A DNA stretch of 64,000 bases from positions 1 through 64,000 of the forward strand of contig JAGWXD010000013.1 of the NCBI GenBank assembly GCA_018970085.1, written 5' to 3'. How positions within the stretch are numbered: position 1 is the first letter of the stretch; every line of letters begins with the position of its first letter. The notes beneath the pieces are model-generated. The model was not told where the DNA came from and did no database searches. It saw nothing but the letters and a program-made list of their open reading frames with translations. Positions 18,492 through 26,730 of the stretch are shown piece after piece. The position numbers and the translations under genes were made by a program. This DNA is from Cyanobacteria bacterium REEB459 (GTDB taxonomy: Bacteria > Cyanobacteriota > Cyanobacteriia > Phormidesmidales > Phormidesmidaceae).

Positions 18492-20402
18492 CTTGCCCGG
18501 TTTGGCCCAACGCTTGATGCGACCGACGGTGACGGGCATGGTATCGGCCACATCCAGGGTAAAGCGGAACACCTGGCGCGATCGCTTGCCATCTTCGGGG
18601 TCATAGAAGGTCAGCAGCACATCCCAGCAGTCGCTATTCATGCGGCAGTGGGGGCTTTTTTCCACCTCAATGGTGTCCAGCTGGCGGCGGTCGGCGATCG
18701 CCTCGGCAAAGGTGGCCGCCGCCTGAAAGGTGTTGGTAACGGCAAAGTTGAGGGCCCGATCGCGGCTGGTCTGGCCCACATTGCGCAGATCGTGGTAAAC
18801 CCGCTGCAAAAAGGCAGTGAGTCCTTCCCGCAGCAAGGTCGTTTCGCCCTCGGGGGGGGTAACGGTGGCCAGGGCCGCCTCCACCAGGGTGGGCACGTTC
18901 CAGCCGTACATCCCCCGGGGGTTTAGCACCTTCAGCACCGGCACCTCCTCCCCCGACAGCAGCACCACGGTGCGGTCAGTGCGCTTACCGGGCAGACTGA
19001 TGTGATCGATAAACTCCCCACTGGTGGGGGGAGCCAGTTGGCCGTTGAGCATTAACAAAAACATCTCATAGGTGGCCGGGGCAAAGGGGCCCTTGGGGTC
19101 GAGGGCGTAGAGGGTGTTACCGTCTAGCTGCAAGGTCCAGATCAGGTCAGGGGCCTGGTCGGGGTGGTGGTCCAGGTGGTCCACCATCTGGCGGGGGTCG
19201 TAGGGGTCCGGCGGCAGCAGCACCCCATCCTGGCTGACCGCAGCCATGGCCTGCTTAAAGGTGTCCCGCCGGGCCTCATCGCCAAAGTCGTAGGCGATCG
19301 TCCCCAGGGCGTAGACATGGCCGGAGTGGGCGGTGGAGGGGGTGATGGTGGAAGGAGTGATGGGGAGAGAGGGAGCAGGGGAGACGGGGGAAGAGGGGGA
19401 GGAGGAGGGAGCAGGGGAGCAGGGGAGCAGGGGGGAGGGGGAGGCAAGAGGGAGCAGGGGAGCAGGGGAGAGGGGGGGAGAGGCAGGATCGAGGGTCTGG
19501 CTGCTGACGGCTGATGGCGCGATCGCCCTGTAGTCCTGCCGGGTAACCTGGTTACCGGTGAAGGAGATGGTGACGGAGGGGCCAAATAAAATCTCCATGG
19601 CGCCGGGGAGGTTGACTTTGCCCCGCAGGCAGCGTTCCGGTTCGTCGGTGTCGTCGGGGGTGCAGGGTCGGGCGGTGTTCAGTAGGGCGGCGCGGATGGC
19701 TTCGGCGTCGAGGGGTTTGCCCTGTTGCAGTTGTCGGCTCATCAGCAGACCACAGAGCCCGGTCATGACCGGGGCGGCCATGCTGGTGCCCTTCAGGCGC
19801 ACTGGCGCTTCGTTGGCGGGCTGGGCCCCGAGGATCTCGCCGCCGGGGGCCATGATTCCTTCTAGGGCGTTGTTGCCGCCCCAGTTGCTGAACTTGTAGG
19901 GCTTACCGTCGGGTTTGAGGGCCCCCACCGACAGCACCCCCGGCAGGGTGGCGGGCATGCACCAGCATTCCCCTTCGTTGTTGCCGGCGGGGGCGACGAT
20001 CAAGATATTTTGGTTCAGGCATTTTTTTAGGGCTTGCAGCAAAAGCTCTTCCCCCTCGCCGGTTTGGGTAGGGCGACAGGCGGCGCAGTGGATGATGTTG
20101 GCCCCCAGATCCAGAGCCAGCTCAAAGGCCCGGGCCAGGTTGAGGGGGGAGATAAACTCCTCGTTGTCGCTGCTGGTATTGAGGGGGACGTTAATCACCC
20201 GGCAGCGGGGGGCTAGACCGGGTGAGGGGGTATTTTCTTGACCAACGATGGTGCTGGTGATGTGGCAGGCGTGGTTGTCGCCGTGGATGCGCCGTAGGAT
20301 ATCCTCGGGGAAGGCGGCCTTTTGGGCCTCGGCTTTCTGGTCTTTGTCTAAGGTGTCGTCGTTGTCAATTTCCTGAAATTTGAGATAGGCCTCCTGGGGC
20401 AC
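18477..20402 (-). pseudogene. PatG-like protease and C-terminal domains (3' part of a frameshifted gene)
   Basis: This frame encodes a subtilisin-family (S8) protease domain followed by a Pro/Ser linker and a PatG-type C-terminal domain. The catalytic His (HACHITST, codon 20271-20273) and Ser (GTSMAAP, codon 19782-19784) are inside it. The expected catalytic Asp (VILDGNPDHS, codon 20487-20489) lies upstream of the first ATG, in the same frame, which stays open back to about 20677. Hence the ATG at 20402 is not a natural start. The oxidase frame upstream is shifted by one base. In PatG proteins the order oxidase, protease, C-terminal domain is normal, so this is one gene split in two. Confidence 0.75.
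19333..19490. repeat. Purine-rich low-complexity repeat inside the PatG-like gene
   Basis: On the plus strand the region is built from G-rich units such as GGGAGCAGG repeated several times. On the coding strand it encodes a Pro/Ser linker between the protease and the C-terminal domain. A shorter similar tract at 20581-20636 encodes the linker where the reading frame breaks. Confidence 0.8.
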
Positions 20403-22228
20403 GGGCTCGGCGGCGGGGTGCCAGTAGGGGAAGACCTTGGAGATCTCTGCCCCATCGAAACAGGACAGGCTGTGGTCGGGGTTGCCATCCAGAATGACGA
20501 TGGTGATGCGCGGGTCCCCCAGGGTGTGGTTGCGCAGGTCGGCAAGGCCGGGAATGCGATCGTCCAGGTCGTGGGGGTGGAGGGCGAGGGAGAGGGGGGC
20601 AGGGGAGCGGGGGAAGCAGAGGAGGCAGGGGGAGCGATCGCGGCTGCCGATGCTGCTTGATCCGGTTCGTCAGAACTCAAGGCCATGTCTCTGTCTTCCA
20701 TCGGTTCAACCGTTGCTTCAGAGGCAACCGTCTGTTCCGGGGGTGGAGGCTCGATCGCACTGGGGTCAAGGGCTCGATTGGCCCGTGACCCTAGCATAAA
20801 TTCGCCGACGGAGGATTCCACCACGTAGTCCAGGCCGGTAGCTTGGGCGAAGCGATCGCTATCCCCCGACCCCAGGGCGCAGGGGGCCAGGTCCATGGCG
20901 GTGGCCACCAGGTAAAAGTTTTCGTACAGCACCCCCACATGCTTCAGCACCAGGGCGTAGGCTAGGGAGCGATATTTACGAAACAGGCGGCCAAAGCGGG
21001 CGGTGATAATCAGCAGCACCTGGGGCATCCCCTGGGCACCGCTGGACTGGTGGGCATCCTGCAGCAGGGCCTGGATGTCGGCCTCAGCGGCGTCCAGTTG
21101 CACCAGGTGGTGGTTGAGGGGGTCGTAGTGGTAAAGGCCCGGGTTCACCCCGGCGCAGTGGCGCACCACCGGGTAAATCTCCAGTTCGTACATGGCCCCG
21201 CCGCAGGGGTAGGGGCGGCGGCTTAACTCGCCCCAGTCAAAGGCCTCACCAAACTCCGCCTTGGACAGGGCCTGCTGCTCGGCTTCTAGGGTGTAGATCT
21301 CTTTAACACGGGCGGTGCGGTAGAGAAATTCCCCCAGTTGCTCAACGGTAATGGGCCGATGGTCGTCATACTCCCGCATCGACTGCCGTTTCTCCAGGGC
21401 GGTGGTCAGGGTTTTATCCCGCTGGCGAATGGCATCAATGCTGAACTGGGGTAGGGGAACAATGGTGCCAGCCAGCGGCGGTTTCACCACCGGAAACTGG
21501 TCCCAAACCCCTACACTGGCGGCGATATCCCCCGTTGGGTAGTCGTGGCGACCCTGGCGGCTGCGGCTATGGAACAGCAGGTTATGGAACTCCCACAGTT
21601 GCAGCTCCGGGGCTTCGGCGGCTTCCAGGCTCAAAAAGCCCGTGGCCCACAGCAGATTGAGGAACTGATAGGCGGTTTCCGGGCCAATTTGGGGTGGTGG
21701 CGTCAGCCGCCGCAGGGGTTGGGGCTGGGCCAGTTGGGCCAAAATAGCACTGGCCCGCCAGTCGGTGAGCTTAATCCGAAATTTTGACAGGGGCGACTCC
21801 AGCACCATGCCGCCCCCGTGGCTGCGCTGGTAGGCAAAGCGCGACAGGCTGACATTGGCCTGGCTCCAGTGGGGGATATCAAGGTCAAGGGTGGCGGAGT
21901 CTGCCAGCGGCTCCGCGATCGCCAGGGGCAGCACCGCATAATTTAACCAGCCCCGCTGATCAAGCTCCTGTAAAACCACCGCCAACTGCTCCCCCGCCGC
22001 CGGCCCCTGCCGATCCACCAGGGTTTGCACCAGGGCCGCCGCCGTCGCCCCCCCCTCCCGCAGGTGGGCCAGGGCATCCCCTATGCCGCTGCCAGAGGGC
22101 AGGGTTACCATAGAGGAGATCACCCCCGGGCTGGTGTCAGCTCCCTCCGGGGCGAGGCAATAGCCATCGGCACCGGCACTGACCTGAATAGCGGTATTGA
22201 GAGACAGGGCAAAGGGATAGGGGGTCAT
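20348..22228 (-). pseudogene. SagB-type oxidase domain of the PatG-like gene (5' part)
   Basis: A 626-codon frame. About residues 1-250 are a family-specific N-terminal region. Residues 265-490 are a SagB-type nitroreductase/oxidase domain, with the FMN-binding start KRQSMREYDDHRPIT, then RPYPCGGAMYELEIYPVV and HVGVLYENFYLVATAMDLAPC. After about residue 545, in a Pro/Ser linker, the frame continues into an unrelated Thr/Pro/Ser-rich sequence that is the subtilase coding DNA read out of frame. One extra base in the linker, for example in the run of six G at 20594-20599 (plus strand), would fuse it to the protease frame. In cyanobactin pathways such oxidases form azoles from azolines. Confidence 0.75.
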
Positions 22229-22262
22229 GGGTTTGGTGAGTAGGCTTTACAAAGGGAAGGCG

Positions 22263-22925
22263 ATGACAGCAGCGATTGGAGAAATCATTGGCAATGGGAT
22301 GCTATTTGATGTGAAAAACTGGTCAACCACCATGGCGGGACGGGATGATTTTTTTCAAATGGTGGAAGCACTATTTGAGACCTTGGCAACCAGACAAATT
22401 AACTATGTATTGGTGGGAGGGGTGGCTCTATTAAGTTACATAGAGGGCCGCAACACCCAGGATATTGACCTCATTTTGACTCGATCGGACCTGGATGGGC
22501 TCCCTGAGCTGGTGATTAACCATGAGAACAAATACTTTCTTCGGGGTCTATTTGAACAATTACAGATTGACATTTTATTAACCCAAAATCAGCTATTTGA
22601 AACAGTTTTAAATCAATTCTCGGTAGATCGGCAGTTTGGCGATCTCAAGGTTCGCTGCGCCACGGTGGAAGGATTGTTAGTCCTGAAGTGCTACGCCCTA
22701 CCCTCCCTGTATCGCCAGGGAGACTTTAACCGCGCCAGTATCTACGAAAATGACATTCTGCTCCTCCTGTTGAACTACACGGTAGACCTGACACCCCTGC
22801 TCAAGCTGTTATCTGCCCATCTTCTGCCCAGCGACCTGCAAGCGGTAGAAGGCATCCTACAAGACATTCAAGGCCGCATTCAACGATTTTCAAGCCAACG
22901 GCAATCCTTGAGGGAAGGGGAGTAG
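22263..22925 (+). CDS. Nucleotidyltransferase-like protein
   Basis: A protein of about 220 residues with a nucleotidyltransferase-fold core: VLVGGVALLSYIEGRNTQDIDLIL contains the GG-x-A helix start and the metal-binding DID. Such proteins occur as AbiEii- or MNT-like toxin/antitoxin components and as stand-alone genes. The C-terminal half is helical, with KCYALPSLYRQGDFNRASIYENDI. Start choice is uncertain: ATG 22263 has a GGAAGG ribosome site, ATG 22332 is closer to the domain. It is divergent from the PatG-like gene with only 34 bases between them. No toxin partner is visible. Confidence 0.55.
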   Translation: MTAAIGEIIGNGMLFDVKNWSTTMAGRDDFFQMVEALFETLATRQINYVLVGGVALLSYIEGRNTQDIDLILTRSDLDGLPELVINHENKYFLRGLFEQLQIDILLTQNQLFETVLNQFSVDRQFGDLKVRCATVEGLLVLKCYALPSLYRQGDFNRASIYENDILLLLLNYTVDLTPLLKLLSAHLLPSDLQAVEGILQDIQGRIQRFSSQRQSLREGE

Positions 22926-22962
22926 GGACTGGGAGAGGGGGTGACGGGGAGAGGGGGAGAAT

Positions 22963-23526
22963 TTAAGGGTTAAGGTTGACATCGGTGTAGATCTCCCCAA
23001 TGGGCATGGATAGCTCAATACTTTCTAACGCCAGCGATTCTCCCGCTCCGTAGGCTTGCAATACCCACAGGTTTGACTCAGTGCGCCTAAAAACCTCAAC
23101 CTGGGGGGTTTTGGGACTCACCAAGACGTATTCCTCTAAGCTGGGTAGGGTGCGGTAGTCACGAAACTTATCTCCCCGGTCAAAGGCTTCCGTCGAGTCG
23201 GAGAGCACTTCAATGATTAACTTAGGAAATCGTTTGTAATGGGCCGTCTCTTGATCCCGGGGGTCGCAGGTGACAAACAGGTCTGGGTAGTAAAAACAAT
23301 TGCACTCCTCCAGACGAGCTTTGACCTCTGCAAAATAAATACTGCAATGGGTACCCCTCAGCTTAGCCCGTATGGCCAAGGCCAGATTCAGGCCAATGGT
23401 GTTGTGGCGATCGCTGGTTCCAGCCATGGCCCACACCAGACCATTCCGGTACTCGTGTTTGACCGAGCTTTGGCTTTCTAGCGCTAAATATTCACCGGGC
23501 GTTAGTCTTTGAGGGTTGGCAATCAT
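22963..23526 (-). CDS. Uma2-family (DUF820) putative endonuclease
   Basis: A 187-residue Uma2 protein, a PD-(D/E)XK-fold family that is strongly expanded in cyanobacteria. Motifs: LTPGEYLALESQSSVKHEY at the start, VKARLEECNCFYYPDLFVTCDP with the catalytic Asp, and PKLIIEVLSDSTEAFDRGDKFRDY with the Glu. The ATG at 23526 is chosen because upstream codons translate the GGGGTGAC repeat. It overlaps the end of the HNH frame by four bases. The biological role of these genes is unclear. Confidence 0.85.
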   Translation of the reverse strand: MIANPQRLTPGEYLALESQSSVKHEYRNGLVWAMAGTSDRHNTIGLNLALAIRAKLRGTHCSIYFAEVKARLEECNCFYYPDLFVTCDPRDQETAHYKRFPKLIIEVLSDSTEAFDRGDKFRDYRTLPSLEEYVLVSPKTPQVEVFRRTESNLWVLQAYGAGESLALESIELSMPIGEIYTDVNLNP

Positions 23527-23840
23527 CGAACGTATGTGGGGTGACGGGGTGACGGGGTGACGGGGTGACCAAAGATAACATTCTCCAAGTCTCCTAGTCT
23601 CCAATCAGGTGGATGCCAGTTTTCTGCTACCCAAATACGGCGGGATTCGACTACATAGTCGTTATTAAGTTTCAGACTATCCACGGTGGCGCGGTCCTGA
23701 CGACCCCCAAGGGAACGGGGAATAATATGGTCGATGACAAGGGGCATTCCAATTAACTGTTGTTGAGTTTGACAGTATTCACAGCATTGATGGGCTTCTG
23801 CTATCACCTGCTGGCGCAGGGCGGGTGGAATTAAAGCCAT
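23523..23840 (-). pseudogene. HNH endonuclease with an internal deletion
   Basis: A 105-codon frame. Its first 45 residues match a common cyanobacterial HNH nuclease: CEYCQTQQQLIGMPLVIDHIIPRSLGG. In intact relatives about 50 residues follow, with the second Cys pair, Asn and His. Here the sequence jumps directly to the family's C-terminal part (RATVDSLKLNNDYVVESRRIWV). The missing segment includes catalytic and zinc residues, so the product should be inactive. The last 15 residues translate the GGGGTGAC repeat. It directly follows its usual partner gene. Confidence 0.6.
23538..23569 (+). repeat. Four tandem copies of GGGGTGAC
   Basis: Four perfect head-to-tail octamers, a short tandemly repeated repetitive (STRR) element of the kind found in cyanobacteria. 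It overlaps the 3' end of the HNH remnant, and the Uma2 start codon lies just beyond it. Confidence 0.9.
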
Positions 23841-23842
23841 GG

Positions 23843-24256
23843 TTAACTCGGTGAGAGTTGGTTTAAGTCGCGGATGGGTTGCCCTAGCCAGCGCAATAGG
23901 GCACAGGCGTGGGCTTTTTTGATCATCAAGCGATCGGCAGCTAGACCAAGGTCTTGTAGCTCCTGGTGTTCTTGATCAGATAACTGTCCTTCCTGGTTGC
24001 GTTCCAGCAGGGTGAGATGACGGTGTTGCTGAGGTGGGGCAATCTGACTTTGGGCGATCTGCCGTAAGGCCACGCCATCCATTTTTTGCATGGCCAACAA
24101 CTCAGCCTGGATGTCTACCGGCGTCGTTGCGATTTCAGACGGTAAATTTCCAGCGATGCTTTGAATGGCCAACTCCGATAGGGGCCGGTTAGTCAGCTCC
24201 GCCAGACGAGACAGTCGTTGAAAGGCAGGTTCCGGTAAGTCTATGATTAGTTGCAT
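23843..24256 (-). CDS. Hypothetical protein paired with the HNH gene
   Basis: A 137-residue protein. The N-terminal 30 residues (MQLIIDLPEPAFQRLSRLAELTNRPLSELA) look like a small ribbon-helix-helix-type or antitoxin-like DNA-binding element. The rest is helical and Gln/Leu-rich, ending with ACALLRWLGQPI. Its stop is two bases before the HNH start, and this pairing is recurrent in cyanobacteria as far as I recall. It may be a regulator of the nuclease. No enzyme motif is seen. Confidence 0.55.
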   Translation of the reverse strand: MQLIIDLPEPAFQRLSRLAELTNRPLSELAIQSIAGNLPSEIATTPVDIQAELLAMQKMDGVALRQIAQSQIAPPQQHRHLTLLERNQEGQLSDQEHQELQDLGLAADRLMIKKAHACALLRWLGQPIRDLNQLSPS

Positions 24257-24271
24257 AACAGGATCCAGGAG

Positions 24272-24493
24272 TTAACTGGGGCGATCGTAGCAGAGTGAGG
24301 AAGATGAGGGAGAGGGGGAAGCGGAGGGAGATGAGGAAGAATTACAGAGAAATTTTCGCTGCATTTCTTCCCTTGCCTCCTCCGCATCTCCCATCCCGTA
24401 GCGGGTATTCTTACCTTTGCGTTTGTCCGGTAGCGACGACAACCGCTGGCAAAACGAGTACACTAGCCTGTTAAACAAACCGGGTTCTTTCAA
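24272..24493 (-). pseudogene. 5' stub of a transposase gene
   Basis: A 73-codon frame whose first 37 residues (LFNRLVYSFCQRL, then LPDKRKGKNTRYGMGDA) match the N-terminus of a cyanobacterial transposase family. There the motif LPD-RKGKNTRY-M-DA is followed by FSVFF. Here it is followed by unrelated Glu/Arg/Ser-rich sequence derived from a purine-rich repeat (about 24296-24345). Only the transposase start remains. It marks an old insertion at the edge of the accessory island. Confidence 0.55.
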
Positions 24494-24626
24494 CAGCTCT
24501 GGCTCTCTTAGCTCTCTCGGATGCCATTACCATAGCCCTATTCCTGGCCTTTGAATAGCTTTTGCCAAAATGAGAATTGCTGATGTAGGCCACACCACTA
24601 AGTCCGAAGGGTTAACTTGTTACTAG

Positions 24627-26432
24627 TCAAACAACCCCAGCCATACGCTTAAAGGTTTCCGAATAGCTTAGTAAGTCTTGATAACTTCCCTGGGCGGCAA
24701 CGTGGCCCTGTTCCAGTTCAATAATCAGATCACACTTTTCAACAGTACTTAATCGGTGAGCAATCAAAATAACCGTAACTTCTCCACTTAGCCTTTCAAC
24801 CGCAGCCATCACCTCTCGCTCTGTGGCATTGTCTAGGGCACTGGTAGCTTCATCTAAAACAATAACTGAGGCTTTCTTGTAGAGAGCTCGAGCGATGCCA
24901 ATTCGCTGCCGCTGGCCGCCACTAAGACGTACGCCTCGTTCTCCAACAATTGCTTGATAACCTTCGGGCCGACTTTCTATAAACTCAGAAATCTGAGCCA
25001 TCTCCGCCGCCCACCTAACCCGACTTAAATCAATGTCATTAGCAGGCACGCCGAAGGCAATATTTTCAGCCACGGTAGTATCGCTTAAGAAAATATGCTG
25101 AGGTACGTGGGCAATGCTGCGCTGCCAACTCCTTAACCTATCACTGGTCAGAGGTTGACCATCGATTAGGACCTGTCCTTTGTCGGGTTGCAACAGACCT
25201 AGAATCAGATCTGCCGTAGTACTTTTACCGCTTCCCGTACTACCTACAAACCCAACCGTAGTATTAACCTGAATAGCTAGGGATAAACCCTGTAGAACCC
25301 AGGGATGTTCTTCACTGTAGCGAAACCAAACATTTTCAAACCGTATATCTTTCTTGATGGGAAGCGGAGGAAGAGCTACCCCAGAAGACGGTACCTGGAG
25401 ATATAGTGCATCTATCACTTTCTTAGTAGAGGCTTCATAGGACTTAATCCCTGCAACCGAGCTAAAGCAAATTTGCAGAGCAGGCAATAGGCGATTTGCT
25501 GCCAGGGCTAGAATACCCAGAGTAGTCAAAACCTGACTTAAATCATCGACCTTGTAAGACATCACCACCGCTAGGATGGAAATGAAAATCATGGCCGCAG
25601 CTTCAATTAAAATACGAGGACATTGAATAAGAATTATATTTTTAGAGAGAGCTCTACGAAACAGTCGGTCTGATTTACGAAAACGTCCCTCAAACAGACC
25701 CTGGCTACCTTCTAAAATGACATCTCTAATACCTCCCAACCCTTCTTGCAGAAATTTAATCAAAATCTGATTTTGAGAAGTTAAAAGCTGACCGTTAGCT
25801 ACTAGAATATTGCGAGTCAGTCTGAAAACAACAATATAGATAATACCTAAAAAAGCAGTAGCCCCCAGGGCGACTAATGGATTAATCACCACAATGGATA
25901 TAAATAGGAAAAGAACAACGATAGAATTGACCATCAATCCCAAAATGCCGCTTAAAAAGGTGTTCACGCCAAAAATATCATAACTAAAAATCGCCATATG
26001 CTCGTCACTGCTATGGCGAACGTGAAAGCTATAGGGCTGATGTAGGGTACGCCGATAGACCTCGCAGCTTAAATCGCTGGTCAAAGCAGCAGAAAAGGTA
26101 TTTTGGCACCAAAGTGTAACCAATCGCAATGCGTTGGAAGCCAGTACAGCCACACCAAAACCAAGAGCTAGCCAGCCTATAACCTGAAATGATTCAGTCA
26201 CCCCAAGGCTCTTCCAAAAAGGCTGCCAGCCTGGACTCTCTAATATGCGTTTAGTATTGCCTAGAGCAGCTAGAAAGGGCAGAGCCGAGCCAATACTGAC
26301 TACTTCCCCAAGAGCCGTCAAAATCATTAGCACTAAAAGCCAGAACAGCTGATTCCGGCGTCGTTGGGGTAGGAAGGAGTAAATTTGCCACAACTGAGCT
26401 TTGAAGCTAGTTTGATCAGAAATAGAACTCAT
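24627..26432 (-). CDS. ABC exporter, fused membrane and ATPase domains
   Basis: A 601-residue ABC half-transporter expected to work as a homodimer. The membrane domain (about 25-325) has six hydrophobic helices. The ATPase domain (about 360-595) has Walker A GSTGSGKS, signature [15 protein letters not shown], Walker B VIVLDEATSALD and switch His in IAHRLSTV. The N-terminal part resembles PglK-like flippases and polysaccharide or lipid exporters. No glycan genes are adjacent, so the substrate is unknown. The gene stands alone, with a 298-base gap to ftsH. Confidence 0.85.
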   Translation of the reverse strand: MSSISDQTSFKAQLWQIYSFLPQRRRNQLFWLLVLMILTALGEVVSIGSALPFLAALGNTKRILESPGWQPFWKSLGVTESFQVIGWLALGFGVAVLASNALRLVTLWCQNTFSAALTSDLSCEVYRRTLHQPYSFHVRHSSDEHMAIFSYDIFGVNTFLSGILGLMVNSIVVLFLFISIVVINPLVALGATAFLGIIYIVVFRLTRNILVANGQLLTSQNQILIKFLQEGLGGIRDVILEGSQGLFEGRFRKSDRLFRRALSKNIILIQCPRILIEAAAMIFISILAVVMSYKVDDLSQVLTTLGILALAANRLLPALQICFSSVAGIKSYEASTKKVIDALYLQVPSSGVALPPLPIKKDIRFENVWFRYSEEHPWVLQGLSLAIQVNTTVGFVGSTGSGKSTTADLILGLLQPDKGQVLIDGQPLTSDRLRSWQRSIAHVPQHIFLSDTTVAENIAFGVPANDIDLSRVRWAAEMAQISEFIESRPEGYQAIVGERGVRLSGGQRQRIGIARALYKKASVIVLDEATSALDNATEREVMAAVERLSGEVTVILIAHRLSTVEKCDLIIELEQGHVAAQGSYQDLLSYSETFKRMAGVV

Positions 26433-26730
26433 AAAAGGTCGATTAGGATAAAAATATATTACTTAAATCACACTAGCCAGGTAGCCATAAGCTACAAATT
26501 ATTATTATTGATGTTGGAACTTCTAGTCAATAGACGTAAGTGTCATCCAAGCTAATAAGTGCCGTATGACAACAAGGCATTTTTCCTTTGAATATTGTCT
26601 GAATGACAAGAGTAGTGAGGAAAACCAGAAACAGAGCAAGGGTTTGAAAACTCCTTGCTCTGTCGGACTAATAAAAGATAAGTAAATCAGCTGACTCAAC
26701 GCCTGCAGGTATAGTCTTACTAGACAAAGC
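26433..26730. other. Intergenic region between the ABC exporter and ftsH
   Basis: No convincing gene. It is AT-rich near 26440-26510, where the promoter of the ABC exporter (minus strand) is expected, and carries the ftsH terminator hairpin at 26631-26663. A 77-codon minus frame through the hairpin has no protein-like features. Confidence 0.5.
26631..26663 (-). terminator. Probable terminator of ftsH
   Basis: A perfect 11-bp stem (ACAGAGCAAGG / CCTTGCTCTGT) with an 11-base loop, about 68 bases after the ftsH stop. On the minus strand the stem is followed by TTCTGGTTTT, a weak T-rich tail. Confidence 0.6.

Noticed and set aside
19142-19585. 147-codon Pro/Ser-rich minus frame inside the PatG-like gene
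   Set aside because: It is an out-of-frame reading of the low-complexity linker repeat.
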